From Minisyncoccota bacterium (GTDB lineage Bacteria; Patescibacteria; Paceibacteria; UBA9973), in assembly GCA_028696935.1 (NCBI GenBank), contig JAQVGE010000014.1, forward strand, positions 1 through 12,475: a stretch of DNA of 12,475 nucleotides, read 5' to 3'. The position numbers and the translations under genes are program-made. Positions 5,021-12,475 of this stretch are shown here, piece by piece. How positions within the stretch are numbered: the stretch's first letter is position 1; the number at the start of each line of letters is the position of its first letter. The notes under the pieces were generated by a model, which saw only the letters and a list, made by a program, of their open reading frames with translations, was not told the DNA's origin and ran no database searches.

Positions 5021-6622
5021 CTATAATTTATTTTTAAAAGATATAAAAGAAGTAGGATCAAATACTGTATGATCTATATTATTAATTTTATCTTTTAGCA
5101 GATCAACACCTTCTACTTTATAATTAATATCTTCTATATTCTTAATATATTTTAACACAAATAATAAATTCTGTAAACGAATTCCATCAGTTTCATTGTC
5201 ATCATATAATTCTTTATTATCTAATAAAGAAAAAACATTTAGTTTATTATTATATTTTAACTCTAAAGCTGAATAATAAGAAAACGTCGCATTTAATTCT
5301 AAATCCCACTCTTGTAAATAACAACTTGACATTAATTTTTTCCATAAATCTTTTTCGCTGTTATTTGTTTTTTCAGTAATAGCATTTGAAATAGCTTTTA
5401 CAGAATCTACTGTTAATTTTACTTCTTTACTTAATTCTCTTTTTACTTTATATTCCGGAACTTCAGAAATTGGATAACGATATCTATATAATAAATCTAC
5501 TTCTTCATCATCTGGTCTTCCATTAAATAAAGCTTTTATATCGACTTCAGTTCTAATTTTAACATCTTCTAATTTACTATTAGTATATTGCTTAAAAATA
5601 GATTTTAAATCATTATTATAATTAATAGGAGAATCTTTAAGGTAAGTTGCTATTCCAATATCGTGAAAACCATATCTACCAGCCCTTCCTATTAATTGAA
5701 AAAATTCTGATGGTTTTAATGTTTCGCCAGTAGGTCTATTACAAGTAGTAATAATAACAGTTTTAGCTGGAAAATTAACTCCTAGTGATAAAGCATCTGT
5801 ACCTACTACAACATCTATATAACCTAATGAAAAAAGAAGTTCTATGAATCTCTTTTCTTTTGGAAGCATTTTTCCATGATAAGGAGAAACACCATAATTC
5901 CAAGACTCTTGATATGTTATTTTATTTTTATTTGCTAAATCATTTATTTTATTAATTTTCTGCTTATTTGTTTTTGTTCTATTAGAAATTAACAAATTAA
6001 CAATTTGAAAAATGTCTTTAACGCTAAAAACAAAAACTATAGCTTCTTGTATATCTTTAATTGTAATTCCATTATAATTATATTCTAATGGAACTAATCT
6101 TTCATTAGACTCAGAAACAATTATTTTTTTATTAGTTAAATATTTTAAATATTTATTTAATCTTTCTGGCTCTTTACAAGTTGCAGACATTAATAAAAGT
6201 TTTGTATCTTTATGTGATTTATCAATAGATTCTATATAACATCTTGCTCTATCATCATTTTGAAATATATAATGAAATTCATCAATAATTATATCACAAG
6301 GCTGTAAATAATACCCCTGAGAATAAATTTCTTGAGTCATACATAAAACTCTAGAATCTAAATTCCATTTAACATCTCCAGTTACAAGACCTACATCTAT
6401 TCCTTCTTCTTTTAGTTTTAAATACCTTTCATTTGATAAAGCTTTTATTGGACTAGTAAAAATTATTTTTCTAAAACTATATTCATCTAATGTATTAAAA
6501 ACATTAGACCAATAGTATGATATTATTGTTTTACCAGAATTAGTTGGTGCACAAACTAAAGCATTTTTATTTTGTACTTTTTTAATGATTTTTTCTTGAA
6601 ATTTTAAAGGTTCATAGATCAT
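5021..6622 (-). CDS. Superfamily 2 DNA/RNA helicase, Ski2-like
   Basis: This ATP-dependent helicase carries the full set of SF2 motifs: APTNSGKT (25-32, Walker A), SPIKALSNERY (Ia), TGDVKWN (Ib-like), DEFH (114-117, Walker B), SAT (146-148), VFVFSVKD (IV), VGTDALSLGVNFPAK (V) and QLIGRAGR (309-316, VI). DEFH rather than DEAD, together with ALSNERY, GDV and SLGVNFPA, points to the Ski2/Hel308 group. Residues after about 345 form a C-terminal domain without the long Ski2 insertions, giving 533 residues in all. No clear SD precedes ATG 6622; the leader is only A/T, so it may depend on coupling to the gene above. It stops with TAG. T4 UvsW plays an analogous fork-remodelling role but is a different subfamily; DNA versus RNA substrate is open. 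Confidence 0.9.
   Translation of the reverse strand: MIYEPLKFQEKIIKKVQNKNALVCAPTNSGKTIISYYWSNVFNTLDEYSFRKIIFTSPIKALSNERYLKLKEEGIDVGLVTGDVKWNLDSRVLCMTQEIYSQGYYLQPCDIIIDEFHYIFQNDDRARCYIESIDKSHKDTKLLLMSATCKEPERLNKYLKYLTNKKIIVSESNERLVPLEYNYNGITIKDIQEAIVFVFSVKDIFQIVNLLISNRTKTNKQKINKINDLANKNKITYQESWNYGVSPYHGKMLPKEKRFIELLFSLGYIDVVVGTDALSLGVNFPAKTVIITTCNRPTGETLKPSEFFQLIGRAGRYGFHDIGIATYLKDSPINYNNDLKSIFKQYTNSKLEDVKIRTEVDIKALFNGRPDDEEVDLLYRYRYPISEVPEYKVKRELSKEVKLTVDSVKAISNAITEKTNNSEKDLWKKLMSSCYLQEWDLELNATFSYYSALELKYNNKLNVFSLLDNKELYDDNETDGIRLQNLLFVLKYIKNIEDINYKVEGVDLLKDKINNIDHTVFDPTSFISFKNKL
5149..5177 (-). promoter_or_regulatory. Internal promoter near the 3' end of the helicase gene
   Basis: On the minus strand TTTACA (5177-5172) matches the -35 consensus in 5 of 6 places. 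It is followed by a 17-base spacer ending TGTGT and by TAAAAT (5154-5149). Start near 5142, about 137 bases before the 241-residue gene. Same architecture as the promoter at 3992-4020. It lies inside coding sequence, which lowers confidence. Confidence 0.5.
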
Positions 6623-6647
6623 TATTAAAATATTTTAACTTTTCTAA

Positions 6648-7052
6648 TTAAAAATTATTTTCTATAACTTTATTTCTATCAATAATCTCTTGTGTAAGTT
6701 TTATAAATTTTTTATTTCTGAATGTACAAACATACCACTCATCATTTTTGAACAAATAAATATAATCATAAATTCCAGATTCTGCTAAAAAGTCGTTTTC
6801 ATTAGCATAAAGTTCTGGTTCTTCTTTACCTTTTCTTTTCATATCTCTGTGATAAAATTTACTTTTATCTAAAGTTTCTGCAATATGACTAGCGTTTCCA
6901 AGATCAATTAATTCTTCAACTTTTTCTTCTGTGTTATAGTTATTAAATAGTATATTACCGAGATATGAAGGATAGCTATCAAAGTGATTATAAATAGCTC
7001 TAACATAATGTTCTCCTTTTCTTTGCAATCCAATCTTTGAACTAGTAGACAT
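6648..7052 (-). CDS. Conserved small phage protein with HFDSYP motif
   Basis: A 134-residue soluble protein. It begins MSTSSKIGLQRKGE and continues IYNHFDSYPSYLGNIL (20-35), then YNTEEKVEELIDLGNASHI. This is the pattern of a hypothetical protein widespread in large phages (MSTR..IG......Y.HWDGYP..lG..L...Y.....v..Li.lGd.S.l), with HFDSYP in place of HWDGYP. The C-terminal half contains DYIYLFKNDEWYVC, also usual for the family. Function is unknown. The start is well supported: AAGGAG is eight bases before ATG 7052. It sits between the HAD phosphatase and the helicase with short gaps, so is co-transcribed with them. Confidence 0.8.
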   Translation of the reverse strand: MSTSSKIGLQRKGEHYVRAIYNHFDSYPSYLGNILFNNYNTEEKVEELIDLGNASHIAETLDKSKFYHRDMKRKGKEEPELYANENDFLAESGIYDYIYLFKNDEWYVCTFRNKKFIKLTQEIIDRNKVIENNF

Positions 7053-7079
7053 ATTTTTTTCTCCTTTTTTTTATTAAAT

Positions 7080-7796
7080 CTAAGCTATAGGTTTTATTTG
7101 CTTTTTCTTTTTTGACCATTTAAATAATAATCCGCTGCTTACTTCAATAGCAATAAATTCTGTATTATTAAATTCATTTTCTAATGACATAAAAGATTTT
7201 AGATTATCTTTTGAATCATCAAAAAATACAGCTTTTTCATAAGGATAACTATTTAAATATTCTTTCATTATCCTTGTTTTAGCTTCATGAATTGATTCAG
7301 AATCGTTTAAAAGTTCACTTCCAGAACGTCGTATATAAACTCTAGATTTATCTCCAACTTTAATTCCAGCTTTTATAAAACTTTGTAAAAAAATATTTTT
7401 ATCATTCATATCAGCTCGAGCTGTTATAAAAATTATTTTGTTATGATCATAACCTTCTGCGTTTTTAAATGTTTTTTGAAAATTATGTAATTTTCTAACA
7501 GTGCTATTAATTACTTTTGCAGTATCATTAAAAATTTTAGAATCTTTAAACTGCTTAAAATTGTATTTTTCATTTGGCTGAAGTTTATAAGTGTTAAATT
7601 CCATAGAATCTAACTGTTTTATTTCTTCATTAGTGTCTTTATCTTCTACAATTACTTTAGCTGTAGTTTTAAAAAGAGTATCATCAATGTCAACAAATAG
7701 AATTGTGTTTTTTGCATTTAAATTTAAATTATGAATCTTAAAGTCAGATAATAAACTTTTTAATTTATCTAAAAAGTCTAAATTCTTTTCTGTCAA
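7080..7796 (-). CDS. HAD-superfamily phosphatase, phage type
   Basis: This is a haloacid-dehalogenase-fold phosphohydrolase with all core motifs: DIDDT (Asp36 nucleophile, Asp38 acid/base), ITAR (Thr125 in motif II), a Lys in the HEAKTRIMKEY helix (motif III) and FFDDSKDN (Asp193, Asp194 metal ligands). The stretch EFNTYKLQPNEKYNFKQF is typical of a HAD family seen in many large phages. The substrate is unknown; a nucleotide or a 3'-phosphate DNA end would suit the neighbourhood. The longest frame begins at GTG 7805, but that GTG lies inside its SD AGAGGTG, so TTG 7796 eight bases later is preferred, giving 238 residues. It overlaps closely with the end of the gp46-like gene, whose TAG is part of the SD. 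It ends with TAG followed two codons later by an in-frame TAA. Confidence 0.85.
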   Translation of the reverse strand: MTEKNLDFLDKLKSLLSDFKIHNLNLNAKNTILFVDIDDTLFKTTAKVIVEDKDTNEEIKQLDSMEFNTYKLQPNEKYNFKQFKDSKIFNDTAKVINSTVRKLHNFQKTFKNAEGYDHNKIIFITARADMNDKNIFLQSFIKAGIKVGDKSRVYIRRSGSELLNDSESIHEAKTRIMKEYLNSYPYEKAVFFDDSKDNLKSFMSLENEFNNTEFIAIEVSSGLLFKWSKKKKQIKPIA

Positions 7797-7807
7797 TAGT
7801 TTCACCT

Positions 7808-9592
7808 CTATTCTAAAAATTTTACTGTACTATTTTTATCTTTTTTAGAAACAAGTATATTTTTTACATTATCATAACTAATCGGTATTGATATATGAGA
7901 TATTAAATACAAATCTATTTGATGCCTTTTTTGAACGTCATTTAATGTTTCTATGACAGCATTAACTCCCGGATAATCTAAAGAATCAAATATTTCATCC
8001 AATATCAAAAATTTTGGGAGATTAGGTTTTATATGACTAGTAAATTCATATAAAGATAGTATCATAGCTACGTCAATTCTTTTTCTTTCTCCTGAACTCA
8101 TTTGCCAATAATTTGTCTCATACTTATCTTTATATAAAATAATATCTATATTACTATCATCATCTATTTCTATTTTTCCAATAATTTCATTATTGTAAAG
8201 TTTAGAAATATAATATTCAAAAATATCTGATAATAATATAACGTATTTTCTTATAATAGATGCTCTTAAAAGAGATTTAGGTGAAAATAGATTAAACCAA
8301 TATTCTATAGCATTTTTCCAATCAGTTCTAATAAGTATAGCCTTTTCAATACTTTTAAGCTTTTTTTCATATTTATTTTTATCTTCACTATTTAAACTTT
8401 CTATCTTTATATTATTTATATCATTATTTAATTTTTTAATTTGCTTGTTAATACCGTTAACACTTTGTTCATGAATCATTTTTTTAGATTCAATTTCTTT
8501 TATTTTATTAGAATTTTCTAATAAATTATTATTAATAATTTTCTTTTTAGATGAATATTCTTCTGAATAAATTAAATAAACTTCTATTTCTTTTAAAAGA
8601 TCAGTTTTTGTTTTTTCATATTCTAATTCTATAGCAGAAGTGTATTCACTAGTAACAAGTTGTTTGCAAGTTGGACATAATCCGCCACTTAAAGCTTTTA
8701 TTTTTTTTAATTCTTTATCAATTTTTTCAATACTATTTTTATTAATAACAACTTTATTATTAATATTTTTAATTTCTTTATCTATAGATTCTATTTCTTT
8801 TTTAAAATTTTTAATATTCTCTTCATATTCTTCTGTTGATTCAAATTCTACTTTAAGAATATCATCTAATTCTTTTAAACAATTATTGAGCTCATCTTGT
8901 AAATAATCTTTGTATTTTTCTTTATTATTGTCTATTATTTCAATAATATTTATTGTGCTTTTTTTAAGATTTTTTAAATAATCTAAATATTTTTCATTTG
9001 AATTTTTAAATGTTCTTGCTTTTTCATAGCTTTCATCAATTATTTCTAGATTAATAATTTTTTTAAATAAATCAATTCTTTGCCCATAATTCATAGACAA
9101 TAAATTTACATTATCTTTATAATAAACAATTGTTTGAGCAAATAATTCTGGTTCTAGATTAATAAATGATCTAATATCAGTATCAGATAATCTTTTTAAT
9201 CTTTTTGTTTTGCTTTCTCCATCTATTTCTATTTCAGTTGAACTAGTTTTTTCAGATTTAGTTCTTTTTATCTTTAAAATTTGATTAGCATTATCTTCTG
9301 AAATAAAATATTCCACAGAATTTAGCATTTCTTTAGCACCATGTCTAATCATTTCATTTAGCTTTACTTTTTGCTTTGAACCTCTTAATCCCCTACCATA
9401 AATATTGAACATTAATGATTCACTTATAAAAGCAGATTTTCCGCTTCCATTACTAGAATCATTTGTGTCATTATCATAATTAATACCATTTATCAAAAAT
9501 GTAGTAGGTGGTTCATTATAATCTTTAATTAGATCTATTTCTGAATTATAGAATGAAAGAAAATTTTTAAGCTGTATTTTTTTTAAACGCAC
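7808..9592 (-). CDS. Recombination endonuclease subunit gp46 (SbcC/Rad50-like ATPase)
   Basis: This is the ABC-type ATPase partner of the gp47 nuclease, which together process DNA ends for recombination-dependent replication. The Walker A region is SSNGSGKS (46-53), preceded by a short polar insert. The Q-loop region is ELFAQTIVYYKDN. Coiled-coil arms (about 190-300 and 315-415) flank the zinc hook CPTC (306-309). The signature is SSGER (499-503), Walker B is FLILDE (528-533) and the H-loop is LISH (563-566). The 594 residues match phage gp46 (about 560), not the 1000-residue bacterial SbcC. The GTG start at 9592 directly follows the TAA of the small upstream gene, with GAGG eleven bases before. 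It stops with TAG, and an in-frame TGA follows after one codon. Confidence 0.95.
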   Translation of the reverse strand: MRLKKIQLKNFLSFYNSEIDLIKDYNEPPTTFLINGINYDNDTNDSSNGSGKSAFISESLMFNIYGRGLRGSKQKVKLNEMIRHGAKEMLNSVEYFISEDNANQILKIKRTKSEKTSSTEIEIDGESKTKRLKRLSDTDIRSFINLEPELFAQTIVYYKDNVNLLSMNYGQRIDLFKKIINLEIIDESYEKARTFKNSNEKYLDYLKNLKKSTINIIEIIDNNKEKYKDYLQDELNNCLKELDDILKVEFESTEEYEENIKNFKKEIESIDKEIKNINNKVVINKNSIEKIDKELKKIKALSGGLCPTCKQLVTSEYTSAIELEYEKTKTDLLKEIEVYLIYSEEYSSKKKIINNNLLENSNKIKEIESKKMIHEQSVNGINKQIKKLNNDINNIKIESLNSEDKNKYEKKLKSIEKAILIRTDWKNAIEYWFNLFSPKSLLRASIIRKYVILLSDIFEYYISKLYNNEIIGKIEIDDDSNIDIILYKDKYETNYWQMSSGERKRIDVAMILSLYEFTSHIKPNLPKFLILDEIFDSLDYPGVNAVIETLNDVQKRHQIDLYLISHISIPISYDNVKNILVSKKDKNSTVKFLE

Positions 9593-9769
9593 TTATTTTC
9601 CGTCCTCTGTTTTAATCTCCGTTGTAGTTTCTTGCAGCCATTTAATCCAATTTTCTATAGCAACAATGAATGATACGTATTCAATTGATTTTTTATTCAT
9701 AATATTTAAAGCTAACATTATAAATTTAATTGCTAACCAAAATCTAAATTTATTAAATTTTTCAAGCAT
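9593..9769 (-). CDS. Small 58-residue protein between gp47 and gp46
   Basis: The protein begins MLEKFNKFRFWLAIKFIMLALNIMN and continues with an aromatic segment SIEYVSFIVAIENWIKWLQE, ending in a polar acidic tail. Residues about 8-25 are hydrophobic with one lysine and could be a short membrane or amphipathic helix; this is not a clear signal peptide. The frame has an ATG at 9778, but this is only one base after AAGGA; ATG 9769, ten bases after it, is the better start. The stop TAA is followed at once by the gp46 GTG, so the gene is translationally coupled within the gp47-gp46 pair. T4 also has small genes between 47 and 46, but I cannot claim homology. Function unknown. Confidence 0.65.
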   Translation of the reverse strand: MLEKFNKFRFWLAIKFIMLALNIMNKKSIEYVSFIVAIENWIKWLQETTTEIKTEDGK

Positions 9770-9784
9770 TTTTATCATTTCCTT

Positions 9785-10921
9785 TTAACTATTAATCATA
9801 TTAAAAATTTTAATAGCTATATCTTTTTTAACTGGTTCTGAAAATTGAAAAGAATAATCAACCAATTTTTCTTTAGTTAAAGTACTTGATTGTATTAATT
9901 CTGAAAATTCTTTAAAATAGTCTGCATTTAATTCTAATTTATTACCATTAATGTCTGTAGTTAAAATACTTTTTTCAAATTGTATAGATTTAAAGAATTC
10001 TTTTAGTTTAGATACTTTTTTTAATTCAGAAATATTATTATAAATATATTTTATTTTAGTTTGAGCCAATTTAGATGGATTGCTTTCTTTACAGTAATCT
10101 TTCAATGCTTCAAAATCTCTAAAAGTTTTATAATAACAAGTATGTTTATTTTCTATAAATTCTAAACTCAAATCTTTTGTGTCTAAGACATATAAACCTT
10201 TAGATTCATTAATATTAGAAAAATTTATATTTCTACATGATCCGATGTATTTAACTAATTTGCTATCAATAAAATACTCTATTGGTTCATGTATATGTCC
10301 TAGCAAAACTAAATCATATTTATATTTTTTAATTAAATCTTTAGCTGAAGGTATATTTTCTAAACTTACAAAAGATCTTTCATCATAACTAAAATATTTA
10401 CTTTGTTGCAAATCAAAATGCCCAAGAAGAAGTTTTTTATTTCCTTTAGTAAATTTATTTTCTATAGATTTTAAACTATTTACAACATTATTACTGTAAG
10501 GTATAAAGCCAACATCTAAATTATTATCTAAAGAAGCTACATCAGGGCTATCAAATACAATCACGTTTGAAAAATTTTTAAAAGGAAGAATTAAAGAAGT
10601 TTTAACTGAAATAACATAATCACCAATTTTTGTATTATTTACTTTATCATCTACTAAATCATGATTTCCAGCTATAAATATGATAGGAACTTCTAATGAT
10701 AAATTAGAAAATAATTCTGAAACAATAGACATTACACTTGTTGTTATCATATGAGGAACATCAAATATGTCACCTAAAAAAACAACGTAATCAGGTTTAT
10801 ATTTATAGACTGTTTCTTTTATTAGATTAAAAGTGTTAAATATTTCAGTAAAAGAATCACTATTAATAAAACCTGATTTATTATTTGGTATATGAATATC
10901 TCCACATATTACTAATTTCAT
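9785..10921 (-). CDS. Recombination endonuclease subunit gp47 (SbcD/Mre11-like nuclease)
   Basis: This is a metallophosphoesterase nuclease that works with gp46. Metal-site motifs appear in order: GDIH (Asp8, His10), LGDIFD (Asp51), AGNHD (Asn86, His87, Asp88), LLGHFD (His168) and LLGHIHEP (His209, His211). The C-terminal 150 residues form the usual capping and partner-binding part. The length of 378 residues is in the range of T4 gp47 (about 340) and bacterial SbcD (about 400). ATG 10921 directly follows the TGA of the FEN gene, and GAGG lies twelve bases upstream within that gene's last codons, so translation is coupled. The order FEN, gp47, small gene, gp46 in one operon supports joint use in DNA end resection. 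Confidence 0.95.
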   Translation of the reverse strand: MKLVICGDIHIPNNKSGFINSDSFTEIFNTFNLIKETVYKYKPDYVVFLGDIFDVPHMITTSVMSIVSELFSNLSLEVPIIFIAGNHDLVDDKVNNTKIGDYVISVKTSLILPFKNFSNVIVFDSPDVASLDNNLDVGFIPYSNNVVNSLKSIENKFTKGNKKLLLGHFDLQQSKYFSYDERSFVSLENIPSAKDLIKKYKYDLVLLGHIHEPIEYFIDSKLVKYIGSCRNINFSNINESKGLYVLDTKDLSLEFIENKHTCYYKTFRDFEALKDYCKESNPSKLAQTKIKYIYNNISELKKVSKLKEFFKSIQFEKSILTTDINGNKLELNADYFKEFSELIQSSTLTKEKLVDYSFQFSEPVKKDIAIKIFNMINS

Positions 10922-11983
10922 TCACTCGACCAACCTCTTAAGAAGTATATTAGCATTATACACTGTTTTCTTATGTAAGTACATAAAACTAATTAAAGCT
11001 TTTGAATTTCTTTTTAAAATTTCTTCATCATCTGTATCTAAATCATCTTTATAATTAAGTTTAAGCAAATCTAAAATTATTCTTCTATGAAATTTACTCT
11101 TACTAAATGTAGTTAATGATTTTTTAATCTCTTGATTTATTTGAAAAAGAAAAGGAGTTTCAATTAAATTCATATCAATAACAAACATGTTATTATGAAT
11201 TAACTTAACATTTTCATTAAGAATGGTTATTATTTTTTCAAACTTCTTTTTTAATCCTTTATCATTTTCAACAGTCTTTTTTAAGATGTCAATCAAAGAA
11301 TATATTGTTTCTACAATATATTCATTACTATAATTTTTATGCAATAATTCAAATATAGAAAATATCTTTTTCCAACCAATACCATTAGCGCCTTTAATAT
11401 TGTCGCTTTTATCTCCAACAATAGATTTTGCTAATGCATAATTCTTAGAATTAAAATAAATATTTTCTTTGAAAGTTTTTTCTACCCAATTATCTTTATT
11501 TACAAATTCTTTATTCCAATTATATATTCTTACATTATCATCTATTAATTGTAACATATCTGTATCATTACTAGCTATAGTAAAATTTATATTATTATTT
11601 AACTGTTTCATATATTGAATTACACATCTAATTATCATATCAGCTTCTACATCTTTTATTTCAATGTAAGCAGTTGGAAGACTTCTAGCTAATAGTTTTA
11701 AATACTCTAAATAACTTTTTTCTTTTTCTTCATCAGTTAACGTTTTATATTTTTTTCTATTTTGTTTATAACCTTCTACAATTCCAGCAGCTCTTTTATT
11801 AAAACCGCAATCTGAGCAAATAAATACAAGATCGGGCTTTGCTAAAAAAAATAATTTATCTATTCTATTTAAAATGGAATACGTTAAATTTTGTGTAACT
11901 TCTCCGACTTCTAATTCTGCTAATTCAGACGTATAAATATAACGTTTAACTAAGTTCATCCAATCAATAATTAATATATTCAT
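10922..11983 (-). CDS. 5'-3' exonuclease / flap endonuclease (FEN family, RNase H-like role)
   Basis: This nuclease probably removes RNA primers and 5' flaps on the lagging strand. The PIN/FEN core shows ILIIDWMN (Asp7), VEADMII (Glu113, Asp115), ASNDTDML (Asp140, Asp142), then the helix-hairpin-helix VGDKSDNIKGANGIGWKKI (Asp191, Asp194, GANGIG) that grips DNA. A helical-arch region rich in Arg/Lys (GYKQNRKKYKTLTDEEKEK) lies in between. The length of 353 residues is somewhat longer than T4 RNase H (305). Starts: GTG 11989 is five bases and ATG 11983 eleven bases after AAGG; ATG fits the spacing of other genes here and is chosen. It follows a terminator hairpin and leads the gp47-gp46 run, with its TGA abutting the gp47 ATG. 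Confidence 0.92.
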   Translation of the reverse strand: MNILIIDWMNLVKRYIYTSELAELEVGEVTQNLTYSILNRIDKLFFLAKPDLVFICSDCGFNKRAAGIVEGYKQNRKKYKTLTDEEKEKSYLEYLKLLARSLPTAYIEIKDVEADMIIRCVIQYMKQLNNNINFTIASNDTDMLQLIDDNVRIYNWNKEFVNKDNWVEKTFKENIYFNSKNYALAKSIVGDKSDNIKGANGIGWKKIFSIFELLHKNYSNEYIVETIYSLIDILKKTVENDKGLKKKFEKIITILNENVKLIHNNMFVIDMNLIETPFLFQINQEIKKSLTTFSKSKFHRRIILDLLKLNYKDDLDTDDEEILKRNSKALISFMYLHKKTVYNANILLKRLVE

Positions 11984-12007
11984 TTTCACATTAACCTTTC
12001 AAATAAA

Positions 12008-12050
12008 AATAAGAAAAAGACCATTTTTAAATTCTTATTTAGGTCTTTTT
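12008..12050 (-). terminator. Terminator hairpin after the clamp-like gene, possibly bidirectional
   Basis: AAAAAGACC and GGTCTTTTT (12014-12022 with 12042-12050) form a 9-bp stem, with a nested TAAAT/ATTTA stem (12028-12032 with 12037-12041) inside. On the minus strand the stem runs into CTTATTTTTATTT, on the plus strand into TCTTATTTTT. The FEN gene begins only about 25 bases later and no clear promoter fits between, so partial readthrough is likely. Confidence 0.75.
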
Positions 12051-12069
12051 TCTTATTTTTTAATTACAT

Positions 12070-12475
12070 TTAATCTTTAAGTGCAGTTGTTGCAACGGTA
12101 GCTACAATATCTTCATTTCTAAATGTTACAGCATAAATAAGATTACTAAATAACATCTCAGTTTCAAAAATATCTTTATGTCTTAAAACTGAATTTAGTA
12201 ATTTAATAAAATTTACGTCAAATTTACTATTAAATATTACTTCTTCTGTTTCTGTTTCTACAGTAAAATCAAATTTATTTCCAGAAAAATCTTCAATTAA
12301 AAAATTAATTCCATCATTTACACCTTTAACTTCAATTGAATTAGCTTCATTAATAAGAGAAAAACCAGAAATAATTTCTTTAATATTTTCAACAGAAAGA
12401 TTATGTGTAATATAAGGAACATCTGTTATATTATTCATTTGTTTTACAAGTTCAAAAATAGATAAACCATCATGT
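12070..12475 (-). CDS. Putative sliding clamp (gp45-like), C-terminal part, runs off right edge
   Basis: The reading frame is open from the right edge to TAA at 12070, giving at least 134 residues; the ATG at 12438 lies inside the frame with no SD, so it is probably not the start. The visible part resembles the second domain of T4 gp45: ITHNLSVENIKEIISGF (strand plus helix), SIEVKGVNDGINFLIEDFSG (paired strands), FDVNFIKLLNSVL (helix in the place of FIINMANMKMQ), then strand-rich LIYAVTFRNEDIVATVATTA. Similarity is in pattern, not in diagnostic residues, as clamps have none. Position just upstream of FEN, gp47 and gp46 mirrors the gp45-gp46-gp47 neighbourhood of T4 and supports the call. A structural or profile comparison would decide; otherwise it is a hypothetical phage protein. 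Confidence 0.5.
   Translation of the reverse strand, partial: HDGLSIFELVKQMNNITDVPYITHNLSVENIKEIISGFSLINEANSIEVKGVNDGINFLIEDFSGNKFDFTVETETEEVIFNSKFDVNFIKLLNSVLRHKDIFETEMLFSNLIYAVTFRNEDIVATVATTALKD

Noticed and set aside
8640..8906. Plus-strand open frame of 88 codons
   Set aside because: Antisense to the gp46 coiled coil; low-complexity Ser/Leu/Phe composition mirrors the Lys/Glu-rich coil.
10179..10388. Plus-strand open frame of 69 codons
   Set aside because: Antisense to gp47, with no SD and no recognisable protein features.
12436..12438. ATG 12438 as start of the clamp-like gene
   Set aside because: No SD precedes it and the frame stays open to the window edge, so it is most likely an internal Met.
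1..12475. Reassigned TAG codon (alternative genetic code), suggested by the in-frame TAG after the helicase
   Set aside because: None of the long genes contains an internal TAG, and the TAGs ending the HAD and gp46 genes are followed within one or two codons by another in-frame stop. TAG behaves as a stop here; TGA and TAA do too.
1..12475. CRISPR arrays, tRNA genes, complete insertion sequences
   Set aside because: No spaced direct-repeat array, no cloverleaf pattern and no transposase were seen on either strand.

Overview
The window looks like part of the replication, recombination and nucleotide-metabolism region of a large, strongly AT-rich tailed phage (or prophage) of a low-GC bacterium. 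Every convincing gene lies on the minus strand. Genes are tightly packed, stops often abut or overlap the next start, and Shine-Dalgarno (SD) sites of the AAGGAG/GAGG type are easy to see. Starts are ATG, GTG or TTG, and TAA, TGA and TAG all serve as stops. The mix of a T4-like family B DNA polymerase, a gp46/gp47 (SbcC/SbcD-like) pair, a FEN-type 5' nuclease and a possible gp45-like clamp is typical of virulent myovirus-like phages. The exact host is not readable from the sequence; a Firmicutes-type low-GC host is an inference from base composition and strong SD sites.

Layout in the direction of transcription (right to left). Block 1 (12475-7796) holds the C-terminal part of a putative sliding clamp, a terminator hairpin, a 5'-3' exonuclease/flap endonuclease, the gp47-like nuclease, a 58-residue protein and the gp46-like ATPase. 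Block 2 (7796-4070) holds a HAD-family phosphatase, a conserved small phage protein with an HFDSYP motif, a Ski2-like superfamily 2 helicase, an unknown 241-residue protein and a 54-residue basic protein, closed by a strong GNRA-loop terminator (4038-4063). Block 3 (about 4020-1643) begins with a good promoter and carries a PGDYG-like small protein, a nucleoside 2-deoxyribosyltransferase-like enzyme, an HD-domain 5'-deoxynucleotidase and a divergent ThyX. Block 4 (1642-1) is an unusual intergenic stretch (near-repeat of the thyX ribosome-binding site, a four-codon reading frame, a GC-rich hairpin, a promoter and an attenuator-like hairpin), then a short dNMP-kinase-like gene and the N-terminal 327 residues of the DNA polymerase, which runs off the left edge.

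Together the genes supply the DNA-synthesis machine (polymerase, clamp, 5' nuclease), the recombination machine (gp46/47, helicase) and control of the deoxynucleotide pool (ThyX, HD nucleotidase, deoxyribosyltransferase, kinase). The most interesting points are the atypical active-site motifs of the ThyX homologue, the 18-bp near-repeats that bracket the thyX gene next to the hairpin/minigene element, and the possible base-swapping logic of the nucleotide cassette. Starts were chosen by SD position; in several genes the longest reading frame begins on top of its own SD and a start 8-12 bases downstream is more likely.
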